A stretch of DNA of 64,000 nucleotides from Arcobacter roscoffensis (GTDB lineage Bacteria > Campylobacterota > Campylobacteria > Campylobacterales > Arcobacteraceae), in assembly GCF_024267655.1 (NCBI RefSeq), contig NZ_CP100595.1, forward strand, positions 2,418,001 through 2,482,000, in the 5' to 3' direction. Below the pieces are notes generated by a model. The model made no database searches. It saw only the letters and a list, made by a program, of their open reading frames with translations, and was not told the origin of the DNA. This document shows, in pieces, positions 1-9,897 of this stretch. Position numbers and translations under genes: made by a program. Position 1 is the stretch's first letter. Every line of letters begins with the position of its first letter.

Positions 1-440
1 TGGGCAAAAGCTTCTTCATGTTTTTCCACATGTTTAAAAAATGGTGAACCCCAAGGTGAAATTGCAACAGGGTCAATAAGAACAATTTTTTTATAATTTA
101 TTTTATCAAGAATATGACTTCTTAAAACTGTAGTTCCACCAAAATCATGACCAATAATATATGGATTTTCTAAACCCCAGTGACTAATTAACTCTTTTAA
201 AACTTTGTTTTGTACAGCTAGTGATACATCAGCATCTTTTTTATTAGATTGTCCATAACCTAGTAAATCAAAATAGTAAACCTTGAAGGAGGAAGATAGT
301 TTATTTATTAAGTGTCTTAAATTAAAAGATGACCAAGGTGTTCCATGAACTAATATCAAAGCTTCACCTTTACCTTTTATAGCATATTTTATCTCTTTAT
401 TATCATAACTATAAGAATAAGGAAGTTTCCAGTTTTTCAT
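1..440 (-). CDS. alpha/beta hydrolase, C-terminus cut off by window edge
   Basis: Reading leftward from an ATG at 440, the frame stays open to the window edge, giving about 146 residues of an alpha/beta hydrolase. Visible are the oxyanion-hole segment HGTPWSSF and the nucleophile elbow GHDFGG. The elbow has Asp at the nucleophile position, as in haloalkane dehalogenases and epoxide hydrolases, rather than the Ser of esterases. The catalytic acid and His lie beyond the edge. The substrate cannot be named. It lies downstream of purH on the same strand but is separated from it by a strong hairpin at 556-584, so it is probably transcribed separately. Confidence 0.85.
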   Translation of the reverse strand, partial: MKNWKLPYSYSYDNKEIKYAIKGKGEALILVHGTPWSSFNLRHLINKLSSSFKVYYFDLLGYGQSNKKDADVSLAVQNKVLKELISHWGLENPYIIGHDFGGTTVLRSHILDKINYKKIVLIDPVAISPWGSPFFKHVEKHEEAFA

Positions 441-555
441 TATCTCTCTTTTTTAATATTTAAGGTATTGTACTTTATTTTTCTGATAAAAAGTAGAAAT
501 ATTACATAATGAAATGAAAATATTTTAATGAATTAATGAAGAATGTAAAAGAGTA

Positions 556-584
556 AGAAAAACTGAATTAAATTCAGTTTTTCT
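556..584 (-). terminator. hairpin terminator after purH
   Basis: A near-perfect palindrome with arms of about 13 bases (AGAAAAACTGAAT and its complement) lies just past the purH stop. Reading on the minus strand it ends the purH transcript. Confidence 0.75.
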
Positions 585-592
585 AAAACTAA

Positions 593-2125
593 TTAATGTA
601 AGAAGTGTCTTTTATTTGAAAAATAAAGTGCCATACCAAATTCATTAGCAGCTTCTATAATTTCTTCATCTCTAATACTTCCACCTGGTTCTATTACACA
701 CTTAACACCAGCTTCTTGTGCAGCGTCAATTGAGTCTCTAAATGGGAAGAATGCTTCAGATGCTAAAGCAGCACCAGTTACATCAATACCTAAATCTTCT
801 GCTTTTCTTAAAGCAGCTTTTGCAGCATCAACTCTTGAAGTCATACCCATACCAACAGCAACCATAGCAGAATCTTTTACATATACCACACAGTTTGATT
901 TAGTTAATGAAGCTACTTTATAAGCAATCTCCATATCTTTTTTCTCTTGTGCAGATGCTTCTCTAGTTGATTTTAATTCAGAGTTTGCAACTTCATCATC
1001 TTCAACTTTATCAGCATCTTGGAATACAAAACCACCATCAACAATTTTGAAGTTAATATCATCATTTGCCATTTCTAACTTAGTAGTACCTTGTTTAAAT
1101 AGTTTAATTCTTTTCTTTTTGTTTAACTCTTCTTCTGCTTCAGGAGTGAAATCAGCAGCAAATACTACTTCTAAAAAGATTTCATTCATTTTAACAGCTA
1201 AGGGTAAATCTACAATACCATTTACAGCAACTACTCCACCAAATGCAGAGATTGGGTCACATCTTAAAGCACTCTCATAAGACTCTAATAATGTATCTTT
1301 AATAGCAAATCCACATGGGTTTCCATGTTTTACAATACATACAGCGTTTTCATCACCAAAAGCAGATGCAATTTTTGCAGCTCCTGAAATATCACCCATA
1401 TTATTAAATGATGCTTCACCTTTTAAAGTGATAAATTTATTTGATAAGTGATTATCAAACTCATATAATGCACCTTTTTGATGAGGGTTTTCTCCATATC
1501 TAGTATCAAATACTTTAACACCCGTGATAAATTGTTTATCACCCATACCATTGTTAAATCTTTTATTCATATAATTAGCAATCATAGAATCATAAGCAGC
1601 TGTATGCTCATATGCTTTAATCATCATATTTCTTCTGAACTCAGCAGTATTTGTGTCATTTTTTAAGTTGTTAAGTACTAAATCATAATCAACAACATCA
1701 GTTACAATAATTACAGAATCATGGTTTTTAGCTGCACTTCTAACCATAGCAGGTCCACCAATATCAATATTCTCAATAATTTCTTCAAAATCATCAGTTT
1801 TTTCAATAGTAGCTTTAAATGGATATAAATTAACACATACTAAATCAATACCTTCAACACCTAATTCTTTTGCTTGATCTAAGTGTGATTGTTTATCTCT
1901 TCTATGTAAGATACCACCATGAATATATGGATTTAAAGTTTTAACTCTACCTTCAAAACACTCTGGAAATTTAGTAACTTCATTTGCTTCAATTACTGCA
2001 ATTCCAGCTTCTTTTAATTTATTATAAGTACCACCTGTTGAAATAATCTCATAACCTAAAGATACTAGCTCTTTTGCAAAGTTTTCAACACCACTTTTAT
2101 CACTTACAGATATTAATGCTCTCAT
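593..2125 (-). CDS. purH: bifunctional AICAR formyltransferase / IMP cyclohydrolase
   Basis: This 510-residue protein carries out the last two steps of de novo purine synthesis: formylation of AICAR with 10-formyl-THF, then ring closure to IMP. The N-terminal MGS-like cyclohydrolase domain begins [11 protein letters not shown] and contains [11 protein letters not shown] and VNLYPF. The C-terminal formyltransferase domain contains the KHGNPCGFA motif and ends with [10 protein letters not shown] and the usual C-terminal [10 protein letters not shown]. Length and ends match the family. AAGGA precedes the ATG. It lies downstream of purL on the same strand, with a hairpin at 2167-2196 between them, so the two are neighbours in one pathway but probably only partly co-transcribed. 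Confidence 0.97.
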   Translation of the reverse strand: MRALISVSDKSGVENFAKELVSLGYEIISTGGTYNKLKEAGIAVIEANEVTKFPECFEGRVKTLNPYIHGGILHRRDKQSHLDQAKELGVEGIDLVCVNLYPFKATIEKTDDFEEIIENIDIGGPAMVRSAAKNHDSVIIVTDVVDYDLVLNNLKNDTNTAEFRRNMMIKAYEHTAAYDSMIANYMNKRFNNGMGDKQFITGVKVFDTRYGENPHQKGALYEFDNHLSNKFITLKGEASFNNMGDISGAAKIASAFGDENAVCIVKHGNPCGFAIKDTLLESYESALRCDPISAFGGVVAVNGIVDLPLAVKMNEIFLEVVFAADFTPEAEEELNKKKRIKLFKQGTTKLEMANDDINFKIVDGGFVFQDADKVEDDEVANSELKSTREASAQEKKDMEIAYKVASLTKSNCVVYVKDSAMVAVGMGMTSRVDAAKAALRKAEDLGIDVTGAALASEAFFPFRDSIDAAQEAGVKCVIEPGGSIRDEEIIEAANEFGMALYFSNKRHFLH

Positions 2126-2166
2126 TTAAATTTTTCCTTGTTAACTTGTAAATATTAATAAAATAA

Positions 2167-2196
2167 AAAAGCCAGACTCTAAATAGAGTCTGGCTT
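2167..2196. terminator. terminator between purL and purH
   Basis: GCCAGACTCT, loop AAAT, AGAGTCTGGC forms a perfect 10-bp stem flanked by A and T runs. On the minus strand it is followed by a T-rich tract, so it would end or attenuate the purL transcript before purH. Confidence 0.85.
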
Positions 2197-2209
2197 TAGG
2201 CTTGTTTGA

Positions 2210-4423
2210 CTATAAGTCTTGCTCGATTACTTGCTTAAACTTATTGAAATAAACATCAGACATATCATCTAACTCTTTAGAAATGTCATTGATTGAGAAC
2301 TTATCAGTACCAACAGTACCAATTTTATTACACTCAATACCTTGTGCAGATGCTACAGCTTCAAATGCAGCTGCATTTTCAGGAGAAACTTCTACTATAG
2401 CTCTTGATAAAGACTCAGCAAAAATATCTTTTGAATCATTTAAAGAGATATTTGCTTCAAGTCCTTTTTTACCAACTACAGCCATTTTAGCTAAAGCAAT
2501 AGCAATACCACCAACATTAACATCTTTAGCAGCTTTTACTAAACCATCTTTGTTAGCTTCAATTACAGTATTCCATAAAGAAAGTTCTTTTTTGAAATCA
2601 ACTTCAGGGTGAGCACCAGCTACTTGCCCATACATTTTTTTCATATATAAAGATCCACCAAATTCAGCTTTAGTTTCACCTAGTAAATAAACTATATTTC
2701 CTTCTTTTTGGAAAGAAGATGGAACTACTTTATTTGCATCATCATTTACACCAACCATTGCAATTGCAGGAGTTGGGAATACACCAACACCATTTGTTTC
2801 GTTATATAATGATACATTTCCACCAATTACAGGTGTATTAAGTTCAGCACAAGCTTTTTTAATACCTTCACAAGCTTGAGCAAATTGCCACATAACCTCT
2901 GGGTTTTGTGGGTTTCCAAAGTTAAGACAATCAGTAATAGCTTTTGGAGTAGCACCACTCATAGCTACATTTCTTCCTGATTCCATAACAGCTGCAGCAG
3001 CACCTAGTTCAGGATTGATGTAACACTGTCTAGTATTACAATCAGCAGACATAGCTAAGGCTTTTCCATTTTCTTTTACTCTAATTACAGAACCGTCATT
3101 TTGACCTGGACCTTTAACAGTGTTTGTTTGAACCATTGAATCATATTGGTTATAAACCCATGATTTATCAACAACTTCCATATCTGAGAACAACTCTTCA
3201 AATACTTCTTGGTTTGATAACTCTTTATCTAAAGCAATATCTTCAATACCATCTAGGTATGCAGGCTTTTGTACAGGTCTATCTAATACAGGAGATTGTT
3301 CAGATACTGGTTGAACAGGAACTTCTGCACATTTTTCACCATGCCAGAATAATTCCATATTTCCAGTATCAGTTACTTCACCTACAACAGCAACATCTAA
3401 TTCCCATTTTTCAAAAATGTCGATAATTGCTTGCTCACTACCTTTTTTAGCACAAATAAGCATTCTTTCTTGTGATTCTGAAAGCATGAAGTCATAAGGA
3501 GTCATTCCTTCTTCTCTTGCAGGAATTTTATCTAAGTGCATAATCATACCTGAGTCAGATCTTCCTGCCATTTCAAATGAAGATGAAGTAAGACCAGCAG
3601 CACCCATATCTTGAATACCGATAATTAAATCTTCTTTAAATAACTCTAAACAAGCTTCTAGTAATAGTTTTTCAGTAAATGGATCACCAACTTGAACAGT
3701 TGGTCTTTTAGATTCATTATCTTCTGTAAATGAAGCTGATGACATAACTGCACCACCAAGTCCATCTCTACCAGTTTTAGAACCAACATACATAACTGGA
3801 TTTCCAATACCTTCTGCTTTACCATAGAAGATTTCATCAGCTTTTGCGATACCTAAGTTAAATGCATTTACAAGATTGTTTCCTGCATAACACTCTTCGA
3901 AGTTAGTTTGTCCACCAATAGTTGGAACTCCCATACAGTTACCGTATCCACCAATACCAGCAACAACACCTCTTAAAAGGTATCTGTGTTTTTTAGCAGT
4001 TTCACTATCACCTTCAATTCCAGCAAATTGAATTAAGTTCATAGATGCAACAGGTCTAGCACCCATTGTAAATACATCTCTCATAATTCCACCAACACCA
4101 GTAGCAGCACCTTGGTATGGTTCAATAAATGATGGGTGATTGTGTGATTCCATTTTAAATACAGCAGCATATCCATCACCGATGTCAATAACACCAGCAT
4201 TTTCCCCTGGACCTTGGATAACCCATGGAGCTTTAGTTGGGAATCCTCTTAAGTATTTTGTACTAGATTTGTATGAACAATGTTCAGACCACATCGCAGA
4301 AAAGATACCAATTTCAACATGATTTGGTTCTCTTCCTAAGATTTCTTTTATATTCTCTAATTCTTCAAGTGTCAAAGAGTGAGCAAGTGCCATCTCTTCT
4401 AGGTTCATCTCTTTATTTTGCAT
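2210..4423 (-). CDS. purL: phosphoribosylformylglycinamidine synthase, large synthetase subunit PurL
   Basis: At 737 residues this is the small (Bacillus-type) PurL, which works with separate PurS and PurQ subunits in the fourth step of purine synthesis. Features include the early [13 protein letters not shown] segment with the catalytic His, the ATP-binding [21 protein letters not shown] region, [15 protein letters not shown], and a duplicated second half with [14 protein letters not shown] and [16 protein letters not shown] lies just upstream of the ATG. purS and purQ are not in this window. Its terminator at 2167-2196 separates it from purH. Confidence 0.97.
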   Translation of the reverse strand: MQNKEMNLEEMALAHSLTLEELENIKEILGREPNHVEIGIFSAMWSEHCSYKSSTKYLRGFPTKAPWVIQGPGENAGVIDIGDGYAAVFKMESHNHPSFIEPYQGAATGVGGIMRDVFTMGARPVASMNLIQFAGIEGDSETAKKHRYLLRGVVAGIGGYGNCMGVPTIGGQTNFEECYAGNNLVNAFNLGIAKADEIFYGKAEGIGNPVMYVGSKTGRDGLGGAVMSSASFTEDNESKRPTVQVGDPFTEKLLLEACLELFKEDLIIGIQDMGAAGLTSSSFEMAGRSDSGMIMHLDKIPAREEGMTPYDFMLSESQERMLICAKKGSEQAIIDIFEKWELDVAVVGEVTDTGNMELFWHGEKCAEVPVQPVSEQSPVLDRPVQKPAYLDGIEDIALDKELSNQEVFEELFSDMEVVDKSWVYNQYDSMVQTNTVKGPGQNDGSVIRVKENGKALAMSADCNTRQCYINPELGAAAAVMESGRNVAMSGATPKAITDCLNFGNPQNPEVMWQFAQACEGIKKACAELNTPVIGGNVSLYNETNGVGVFPTPAIAMVGVNDDANKVVPSSFQKEGNIVYLLGETKAEFGGSLYMKKMYGQVAGAHPEVDFKKELSLWNTVIEANKDGLVKAAKDVNVGGIAIALAKMAVVGKKGLEANISLNDSKDIFAESLSRAIVEVSPENAAAFEAVASAQGIECNKIGTVGTDKFSINDISKELDDMSDVYFNKFKQVIEQDL

Positions 4424-4488
4424 TTTTCGCCTTAAAATATGGTTATTAAGTAAGCGTGATTATATCCAAAAAAGAGTTAAACTATGTT

Positions 4489-5454
4489 TTAGTCTTCAAA
4501 TAAAATTTTCATTTTCCCATCAACTAACTCAATGATTAGTTCTTTATTACCTATAAACTTCAAAGTGTCACTTTTATAATATTGATTCATAAAAACTTTA
4601 AATAGTCTTTTATTTAAAGAGTTTGGATAAACATAAATATTTATATTAGAAAATCTAATAATTTTATCTTCATCTTTTGAGAAAACCCTTTTTTTGTATT
4701 TTGAAAACTCTTCTATTTGCATTCCATTATATCTTTTAAATTCATTTGAATAAAAAGATAAATAGTCATTTATCTGTGAATACTTCCAAGTTAATTTCCA
4801 CTTATTAATTGAAGATAAAATAGTTGCAAGTTCATCTTTTGAAGCTTCAATAAAATCTTCTTCACTTGTAATCAAAACTGCATCTTCTAAATCTATTTTA
4901 CTTTCTAAATCAAGAAGGTTTTCATTATTTAGTGCAATACAACCTCTTGTATATTCTTCTCTATCACCATTTAAGGGCATTCCATGTATCCAAATACCAT
5001 GACCTTTTTTATTTTGACTTTTATCAAAATTATTTGGATAAGAAGTTACAAGAGCAAAAGGCCCATAAAACTGATCTAGATTACTTCTTTTTTTAGTTAA
5101 ATCATACACACCAATGGGAGTTTTTTTATCACCTTCAAGATATTTATCTCCCTCAATCTCACCTATAATAACATCATCTTCAAAAAGTTTTGAAAGTTTC
5201 ATATTTTTATTCTCATATAAAAATAACTTTTTTTCTTTTTTATTTGAATGTAAAATATATTTTTTACTTTCTAAATAACCAAATTTTGTATCATAATTTT
5301 TTAATGTTTCTTGCCAATAATCTTTTTTGGAAAGTTGTTTTTCAAGTTCTAACTCCACAGCAGTAATACCTTCTAATCGGTATAAATCAATTAATTTATT
5401 CGCAAAAATATTTGTAGTAAATAAAAAAGAAATTAAAAATAATAATCTAAACAA
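4489..5454 (-). CDS. periplasmic LD-carboxypeptidase, YkuD fold (Csd6/Pgp2-like)
   Basis: A signal peptide or anchor (FRLLFLISFLFTTNIFA) is followed by a YkuD domain carrying the catalytic pair in HGIWIHGMP and TRGCIAL. A C-terminal segment of about 110 residues looks like the NTF2-like domain found in Csd6 of Helicobacter and Pgp2 of Campylobacter. Those proteins trim tetrapeptide side chains of peptidoglycan to tripeptides and set helical cell shape. The start chosen is TTG at 5454, because GGAG sits six bases before it and it opens directly onto the signal peptide. The frame also extends upstream to a TTG at 5490, which would put extra residues before the signal sequence. The gene is divergent from an M23 peptidase of the same pathway. 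Confidence 0.82.
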   Translation of the reverse strand: MFRLLFLISFLFTTNIFANKLIDLYRLEGITAVELELEKQLSKKDYWQETLKNYDTKFGYLESKKYILHSNKKEKKLFLYENKNMKLSKLFEDDVIIGEIEGDKYLEGDKKTPIGVYDLTKKRSNLDQFYGPFALVTSYPNNFDKSQNKKGHGIWIHGMPLNGDREEYTRGCIALNNENLLDLESKIDLEDAVLITSEEDFIEASKDELATILSSINKWKLTWKYSQINDYLSFYSNEFKRYNGMQIEEFSKYKKRVFSKDEDKIIRFSNINIYVYPNSLNKRLFKVFMNQYYKSDTLKFIGNKELIIELVDGKMKILFED

Positions 5455-5523
5455 AAATAACTCCGTAATATAAATTTTTAAGTTGCGCAATTGTATAATG
5501 ATACCCCTAATTTTTAAATAAAA

Positions 5524-6717
5524 GTGAATATATCCGTGAAAAAAATCATTATTAGTTTCTTATTTCTTATAAATTTTGTATTTGGTGCAGAAGTAAAAGA
5601 GTTGCCTTGGCCTAAAGGTGAAACATTCCTAACTTTCCTAGAAAAGTATTCAATTCCGCAAAAACTCTATTTTGATTTAGAAAAAGAAGATAAAGAGTTG
5701 TGTTCAGAAATAAGAGCTGAAAATAGATATTATTTATATGAAAATGAAAATGGAACATTAAATCAAGTTTTAATTCCAGTATCAGAAGAGATACAACTTC
5801 ATATTTATAAAGATATAGATGATACATATAAATTTCAAACTTTACCAATAAATTATACTGAGTTTACAGAAACTATTATTGTTCCTATTACAAACTCTGT
5901 ATCATATGATTTACAAAAAGCAACTGGAAACGCAGCAGTTTCAGCACAAATAAAAGCACTATTTAATGATGTTAACTTTAGAGGTATGCAAAAAGGTGAC
6001 AATGTAGCTGTTAAATATTCTCAAAAAGTATTATTAGGAAGAGCTCATGGTCTACCTGATATAAAATCTGCTATGGTAGAAGTAGCAGGGAAAAAACACT
6101 ATAGATTTAAAAATGAAAAAGATGAAAAATACTACAATGAAAAAGGTGTTGGTTTTACAAAAACTTACTTCTTTAGAATTCCTCTTACATATAAAAGAAT
6201 TTCAAGTCATTTTACAAAAAAAAGATGGCATCCAGTTCTTAAAAGATATAGAGCTCACTTAGGAACAGATTTCGCAGCACCAACAGGAAGAAAAATCTAT
6301 GCAGCAGGTGATGGAAGAATTGAGTTTGTAGGAAGACGTGGTGGATATGGTAAGACAATTATAATTAACCATAGAAATGGATATAAAACTCTTTATGCTC
6401 ACCAAAATAGATTTAACAAAAGTATGAGAAGAGGAAAAAATGTAAAAAAAGGTCAACATATTGGTTATGTTGGAAGTACAGGACTTAGTTCTGGACCACA
6501 TCTACACCTTGGACTATATAAAAATGGAAGAGCTGTTAATCCTTTGAAAGTTATCAGAAAACCTGATACTAAAGGATTAAAAGGAAAATCAAAACAAACA
6601 TTTATTGCTAATGCAAAACTAAAAATTGATGAAATTAATGCAAGAATTGAAAATAAAGATACAATAGAAGCAACAAGATTAGATAGAGTATCATATAAAA
6701 GTGACCTAAAAATTTAA
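5524..6717 (+). CDS. M23 peptidoglycan endopeptidase/carboxypeptidase (Csd3/HdpA/Pgp3-like)
   Basis: This 397-residue protein has an N-terminal signal peptide (KKIIISFLFLINFVFGA) and a helical, beta-rich inhibitory region. Its C-terminal LytM domain has zinc ligands in HLGTDFAAPTG and in HLHLGLYKNG, with HQNRF between. Length and layout match Csd3/HdpA of Helicobacter (403 residues) and Pgp3 of Campylobacter, which cut D-Ala bonds in peptidoglycan and affect cell curvature. The start is uncertain: GTG at 5524 or GTG at 5536, neither with a strong ribosome site. It is followed by mgtE after a short gap. Confidence 0.85.
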   Translation: MNISVKKIIISFLFLINFVFGAEVKELPWPKGETFLTFLEKYSIPQKLYFDLEKEDKELCSEIRAENRYYLYENENGTLNQVLIPVSEEIQLHIYKDIDDTYKFQTLPINYTEFTETIIVPITNSVSYDLQKATGNAAVSAQIKALFNDVNFRGMQKGDNVAVKYSQKVLLGRAHGLPDIKSAMVEVAGKKHYRFKNEKDEKYYNEKGVGFTKTYFFRIPLTYKRISSHFTKKRWHPVLKRYRAHLGTDFAAPTGRKIYAAGDGRIEFVGRRGGYGKTIIINHRNGYKTLYAHQNRFNKSMRRGKNVKKGQHIGYVGSTGLSSGPHLHLGLYKNGRAVNPLKVIRKPDTKGLKGKSKQTFIANAKLKIDEINARIENKDTIEATRLDRVSYKSDLKI

Positions 6718-6739
6718 ATAAACTAAAATAGGAGTCATC

Positions 6740-8095
6740 ATGCCTCAACATGAAGAAGTTATAATAACACAACCACAAAAGTTAATAGAAAACTTTGACT
6801 CCTTGCACCCCACAGATATTGCAAACTCTTTAAGAAAAATAGAAAAAGATAGTATAGATGATTTCTTTTTTGTTCTAAAAAAAGTACCAGACGAATTATT
6901 AGGTGAAGTTTTACTTGAACTTCCAGATAATTTAAGAGAATTAGCGTATGAAGAACTTTCTATTAAAAAACTTACAGATGCAGTTGAAGAACTTGAATCA
7001 GATGACCAAACAGACTTAATCTTAGAGCTTGAAGAAATAGATGAAGAAAAAGCAAAAGAGATTTATGATGGACTTGAAGAAGAAGATCAAAAAGATATCG
7101 ATTGGCTTAAAAAATACGAAGAAGATGAAGCTGGTGCATACATGCAAACGGAGCTTTTTTCTGCGAGTCTTGATGAAACAATCGGGGATTCAGTAAAAAG
7201 GTTAAAAGAAGCTAAAGAATCTGATGAATTAGAAAATATCCATCAAGTTTTTGTAATAGATGAAAATAGAATCTTGATAGCATCAATACTTTTAGAAGAT
7301 TTAATTATCTTTGATTTTAATAAAACATATGATGAGATTTTAAGAACAGATGAAAATAAGTTTAAACCCTTTAAAGTTGATGATCATGAAGATATTGATA
7401 ATGTAGCAAAACAATTTGAACAATATGACTTATCAGTTGTTGCTGTTACTAGTTATCAAGGTATCTTAATGGGTAGAATTACATCAGATGATATTTTAGA
7501 TGTAATTGAAGAGAATGCAACAGAACAAATGTACCAATTAGCTGGGGTAAATGATGATTTTGAACATGAAGATAAACTATCAACAACAGCTAAAAAAAGA
7601 GCACTTTGGTTATTTTTAAACCTAGGAACTGCTATTTTAGCCTCACTAGTAATTGGGATTTTTGATGAAACAATTCAAGCTTATGTTGCACTTGCTATTT
7701 TAATGCCAATAGTAGCATCAATGGGTGGAAATGCTGGTACTCAAACATTAGCCGTAATGGTTAGACAGTTAGCCCTAGGTGATATTGAACTTGAAAATGC
7801 AAAAGATGCTGTAAAAAAAGAAGTGGTCATATCTTTAATAAATGGTTTTTTATTTGCAGTAATTATGGGAATAATCGCATGGCTTTGGTTTGATACAAAA
7901 CTTCTTGGATTAGTAATTGCTATGTCAATGGTAATAAATCTATTTAGTGCTGGTTTTTTTGGTGCAGCTATACCACTTGTATTAAAAAGATTTGATATAG
8001 ACCCAGCTATTGGAAGTACAGTTTTACTTACAACAGTAACTGATATTGTAGGATTCTTTAGTTTCTTAATGCTTGCAAAAGTGATACTACTATAA
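6740..8095 (+). CDS. mgtE: magnesium transporter MgtE
   Basis: The protein has the full MgtE layout in 451 residues. An acidic helical N domain (about 1-130) is followed by a pair of CBS domains (about 135-260) that sense cytosolic Mg2+. A five-helix membrane channel (about 285-451) contains the signature PIVASMGGNAGTQTLAVMVR. It is an inner-membrane Mg2+ channel closed by high internal Mg2+. AGGAG precedes the ATG. It follows the M23 peptidase by 22 bases and converges on folE, with which it shares a terminator. Confidence 0.96.
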   Translation: MPQHEEVIITQPQKLIENFDSLHPTDIANSLRKIEKDSIDDFFFVLKKVPDELLGEVLLELPDNLRELAYEELSIKKLTDAVEELESDDQTDLILELEEIDEEKAKEIYDGLEEEDQKDIDWLKKYEEDEAGAYMQTELFSASLDETIGDSVKRLKEAKESDELENIHQVFVIDENRILIASILLEDLIIFDFNKTYDEILRTDENKFKPFKVDDHEDIDNVAKQFEQYDLSVVAVTSYQGILMGRITSDDILDVIEENATEQMYQLAGVNDDFEHEDKLSTTAKKRALWLFLNLGTAILASLVIGIFDETIQAYVALAILMPIVASMGGNAGTQTLAVMVRQLALGDIELENAKDAVKKEVVISLINGFLFAVIMGIIAWLWFDTKLLGLVIAMSMVINLFSAGFFGAAIPLVLKRFDIDPAIGSTVLLTTVTDIVGFFSFLMLAKVILL

Positions 8096-8115
8096 AAGGT
8101 TCCCCTTTTATAGTA
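8088..8115. terminator. bidirectional terminator between mgtE and folE
   Basis: TACTATAAAAGG, loop TTCC, CCTTTTATAGTA is a perfect 12-bp stem. It overlaps the mgtE stop codon and lies four bases from the folE stop. Confidence 0.85.
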
Positions 8116-8118
8116 ATC

Positions 8119-8691
8119 TTATTTATGAAAAGAGTTTTTAACTATTGATAAAAACTCATCTTTAGTTGTTTTATTTGTTTTAAATAATCCTCTTAGAGCA
8201 GATGTTACAGTAGTAGAGTTGATTTTTTGAACCCCTCTCATTTCCATACACATATGTCTTGCATCAATAATAACAGCAACACCTTTTGGTTTTAAATGAT
8301 CATTTAAAGCATCACAGATTTGCTCTGTTAACTGCTCTTGAATTTGTAATCTTCTAGCAAATACATCTACAACTCTTGGAATTTTTGAAAGTCCAACAAC
8401 TTTTCCATCTGGGATATAAGCTACATGAGCTTTTCCAATAATAGGAAGCATATGATGTTCACACTGAGAGTAAAATTCTATATCTTTTACCACTACCATT
8501 TCATCATTTGTTGATGTAAATAATGCTTTTTGAAGAATCTCTTTTGGATCTTGATTATAACCACCACACATAAATTCATATGCTTTTCTAACTCTACTTG
8601 GTGTATCTATTAAACCTTCTCTTGAAGAGTCTTCTCCTACATACTCTAATACTTTTTTTATTGATTCTTCAAATTCTTCTTTTGTAACCAT
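8119..8691 (-). CDS. folE: GTP cyclohydrolase I
   Basis: This 190-residue enzyme converts GTP to dihydroneopterin triphosphate, the entry to folate (and possibly queuosine) synthesis. Zinc ligands are visible in [20 protein letters not shown] and [13 protein letters not shown], and the family's [12 protein letters not shown] helix is present. The start ATG at 8691 follows the stop of the GspF-like gene by 12 bases on the same strand, so folE may be the last gene of that operon. Confidence 0.96.
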   Translation of the reverse strand: MVTKEEFEESIKKVLEYVGEDSSREGLIDTPSRVRKAYEFMCGGYNQDPKEILQKALFTSTNDEMVVVKDIEFYSQCEHHMLPIIGKAHVAYIPDGKVVGLSKIPRVVDVFARRLQIQEQLTEQICDALNDHLKPKGVAVIIDARHMCMEMRGVQKINSTTVTSALRGLFKTNKTTKDEFLSIVKNSFHK

Positions 8692-8703
8692 AATAATATT
8701 CCT

Positions 8704-9897
8704 TTAGTTCTTCATCATACTTCCCATATCCCATATTGGTATAAAAATTGCTAATATTATCCATAAGACTAAACTTACTATGATTATTAAGAATATAGGT
8801 TCTATATATGATATAAACTTTTTCATTTTTTCATCAAATCTATTTTTGTAAATATCTTTTATTTCTTTAGATATTAAAGTTAAACTATTTGAAGCTTCGG
8901 CTGTATTAATCAAGTTTAATACTAGTGAATCAAATATATTTGCTCTTTTAAATGATAGATTGATACTCTTACCATTTTTTAATAGATTTTCAATGAGCGA
9001 TATTTTATCTAAAAGGTATTTATTTCTTATTAAAGTTTTTGAGGAATTTAAAGCTTTTATAAATTCATAGTTTGATTCAAGCATTATATTTATTACTAAA
9101 AACATACGATATAACTCCATTGAAGAGTATAAATCTCTTAAAAAAAATACATCTTTAAAAATCACTTTTGACACTAAATATTCAAACTCTTTATTTTTAA
9201 AATAAATATATATTATTGAAAAAACCATACATATAAATATCAAAATCAAGTAAATAAAATAAGACATATAAATAGTATGGATATTAAATAAAATTTTAGT
9301 TGCTAAAGGTAAAGAATCATAGTTATTTATAAATATGATTTTAAATTTCGGAACAACAAAATAAAAAATAATATTTATTGATAAAAATAAAGAAATCAAA
9401 AGTATAAAAGGATACCGAATAGCTTTTGAAAACTCCTTTTTTATTTTCATTTCTTCTTTCAAAAGTATAGACATGGCATTTATATTTACTTTTACATTTC
9501 CGTTTTTTTGACATAATTTTAAAAAGGAAACAATATAAATATCTAAACGATAATCTTTAAAAATATTATCAATACTATCTAAAACTAAAAGTGCTTTTTT
9601 CAAATCATCTATAAATTTATTTAATTTTTCTTCTTTATAATTTTGAGATAATATAGACAAAGCATCATTTAACATCAAATTTGCTTGTAGCATAATGTTT
9701 AGTTCATAGAATATTGAAATCAAAAGTTTTTTATCAATTTTTATTTTAGACTTAAAAATATTAAAATCTTTTTTTTCACTTAAAGGTTTTATTGTAAGTA
9801 TTTTACTAGGTAACTTTTCTTCTTTTAAATTTGAACTTTCAATAATTTTTGTTTTTACCCTATTCTCATCTTGATAAGTTATTTTATACTTTTTCAT
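8704..9897 (-). CDS. type II secretion / competence inner-membrane protein, GspF/CtsF-like
   Basis: This 397-residue polytopic protein has the GspF/PilC pattern. A cytoplasmic helical region is followed by membrane segments near residues 164-185, 210-232 and 370-392, and there are two repeats of the F domain. The last part, FISYIEPIFLIIIVSLVLWIILAIFIPIWDM, is typical of GspF C-termini. The start overlaps the stop of the upstream ATPase gene by one base (TAATG), indicating translational coupling. By family it forms the membrane platform that the ATPase turns to assemble a pseudopilus. In Campylobacter jejuni the equivalent pair ctsE-ctsF is needed for DNA uptake. Confidence 0.85.
   Translation of the reverse strand: MKKYKITYQDENRVKTKIIESSNLKEEKLPSKILTIKPLSEKKDFNIFKSKIKIDKKLLISIFYELNIMLQANLMLNDALSILSQNYKEEKLNKFIDDLKKALLVLDSIDNIFKDYRLDIYIVSFLKLCQKNGNVKVNINAMSILLKEEMKIKKEFSKAIRYPFILLISLFLSINIIFYFVVPKFKIIFINNYDSLPLATKILFNIHTIYMSYFIYLILIFICMVFSIIYIYFKNKEFEYLVSKVIFKDVFFLRDLYSSMELYRMFLVINIMLESNYEFIKALNSSKTLIRNKYLLDKISLIENLLKNGKSINLSFKRANIFDSLVLNLINTAEASNSLTLISKEIKDIYKNRFDEKMKKFISYIEPIFLIIIVSLVLWIILAIFIPIWDMGSMMKN

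Noticed and set aside
3124-3426. Open frame of 100 codons on the plus strand opposite purL
   Set aside because: It lies wholly inside purL, is rich in Leu, Gln, His and Ile as expected of an antisense shadow, and has no ribosome site.
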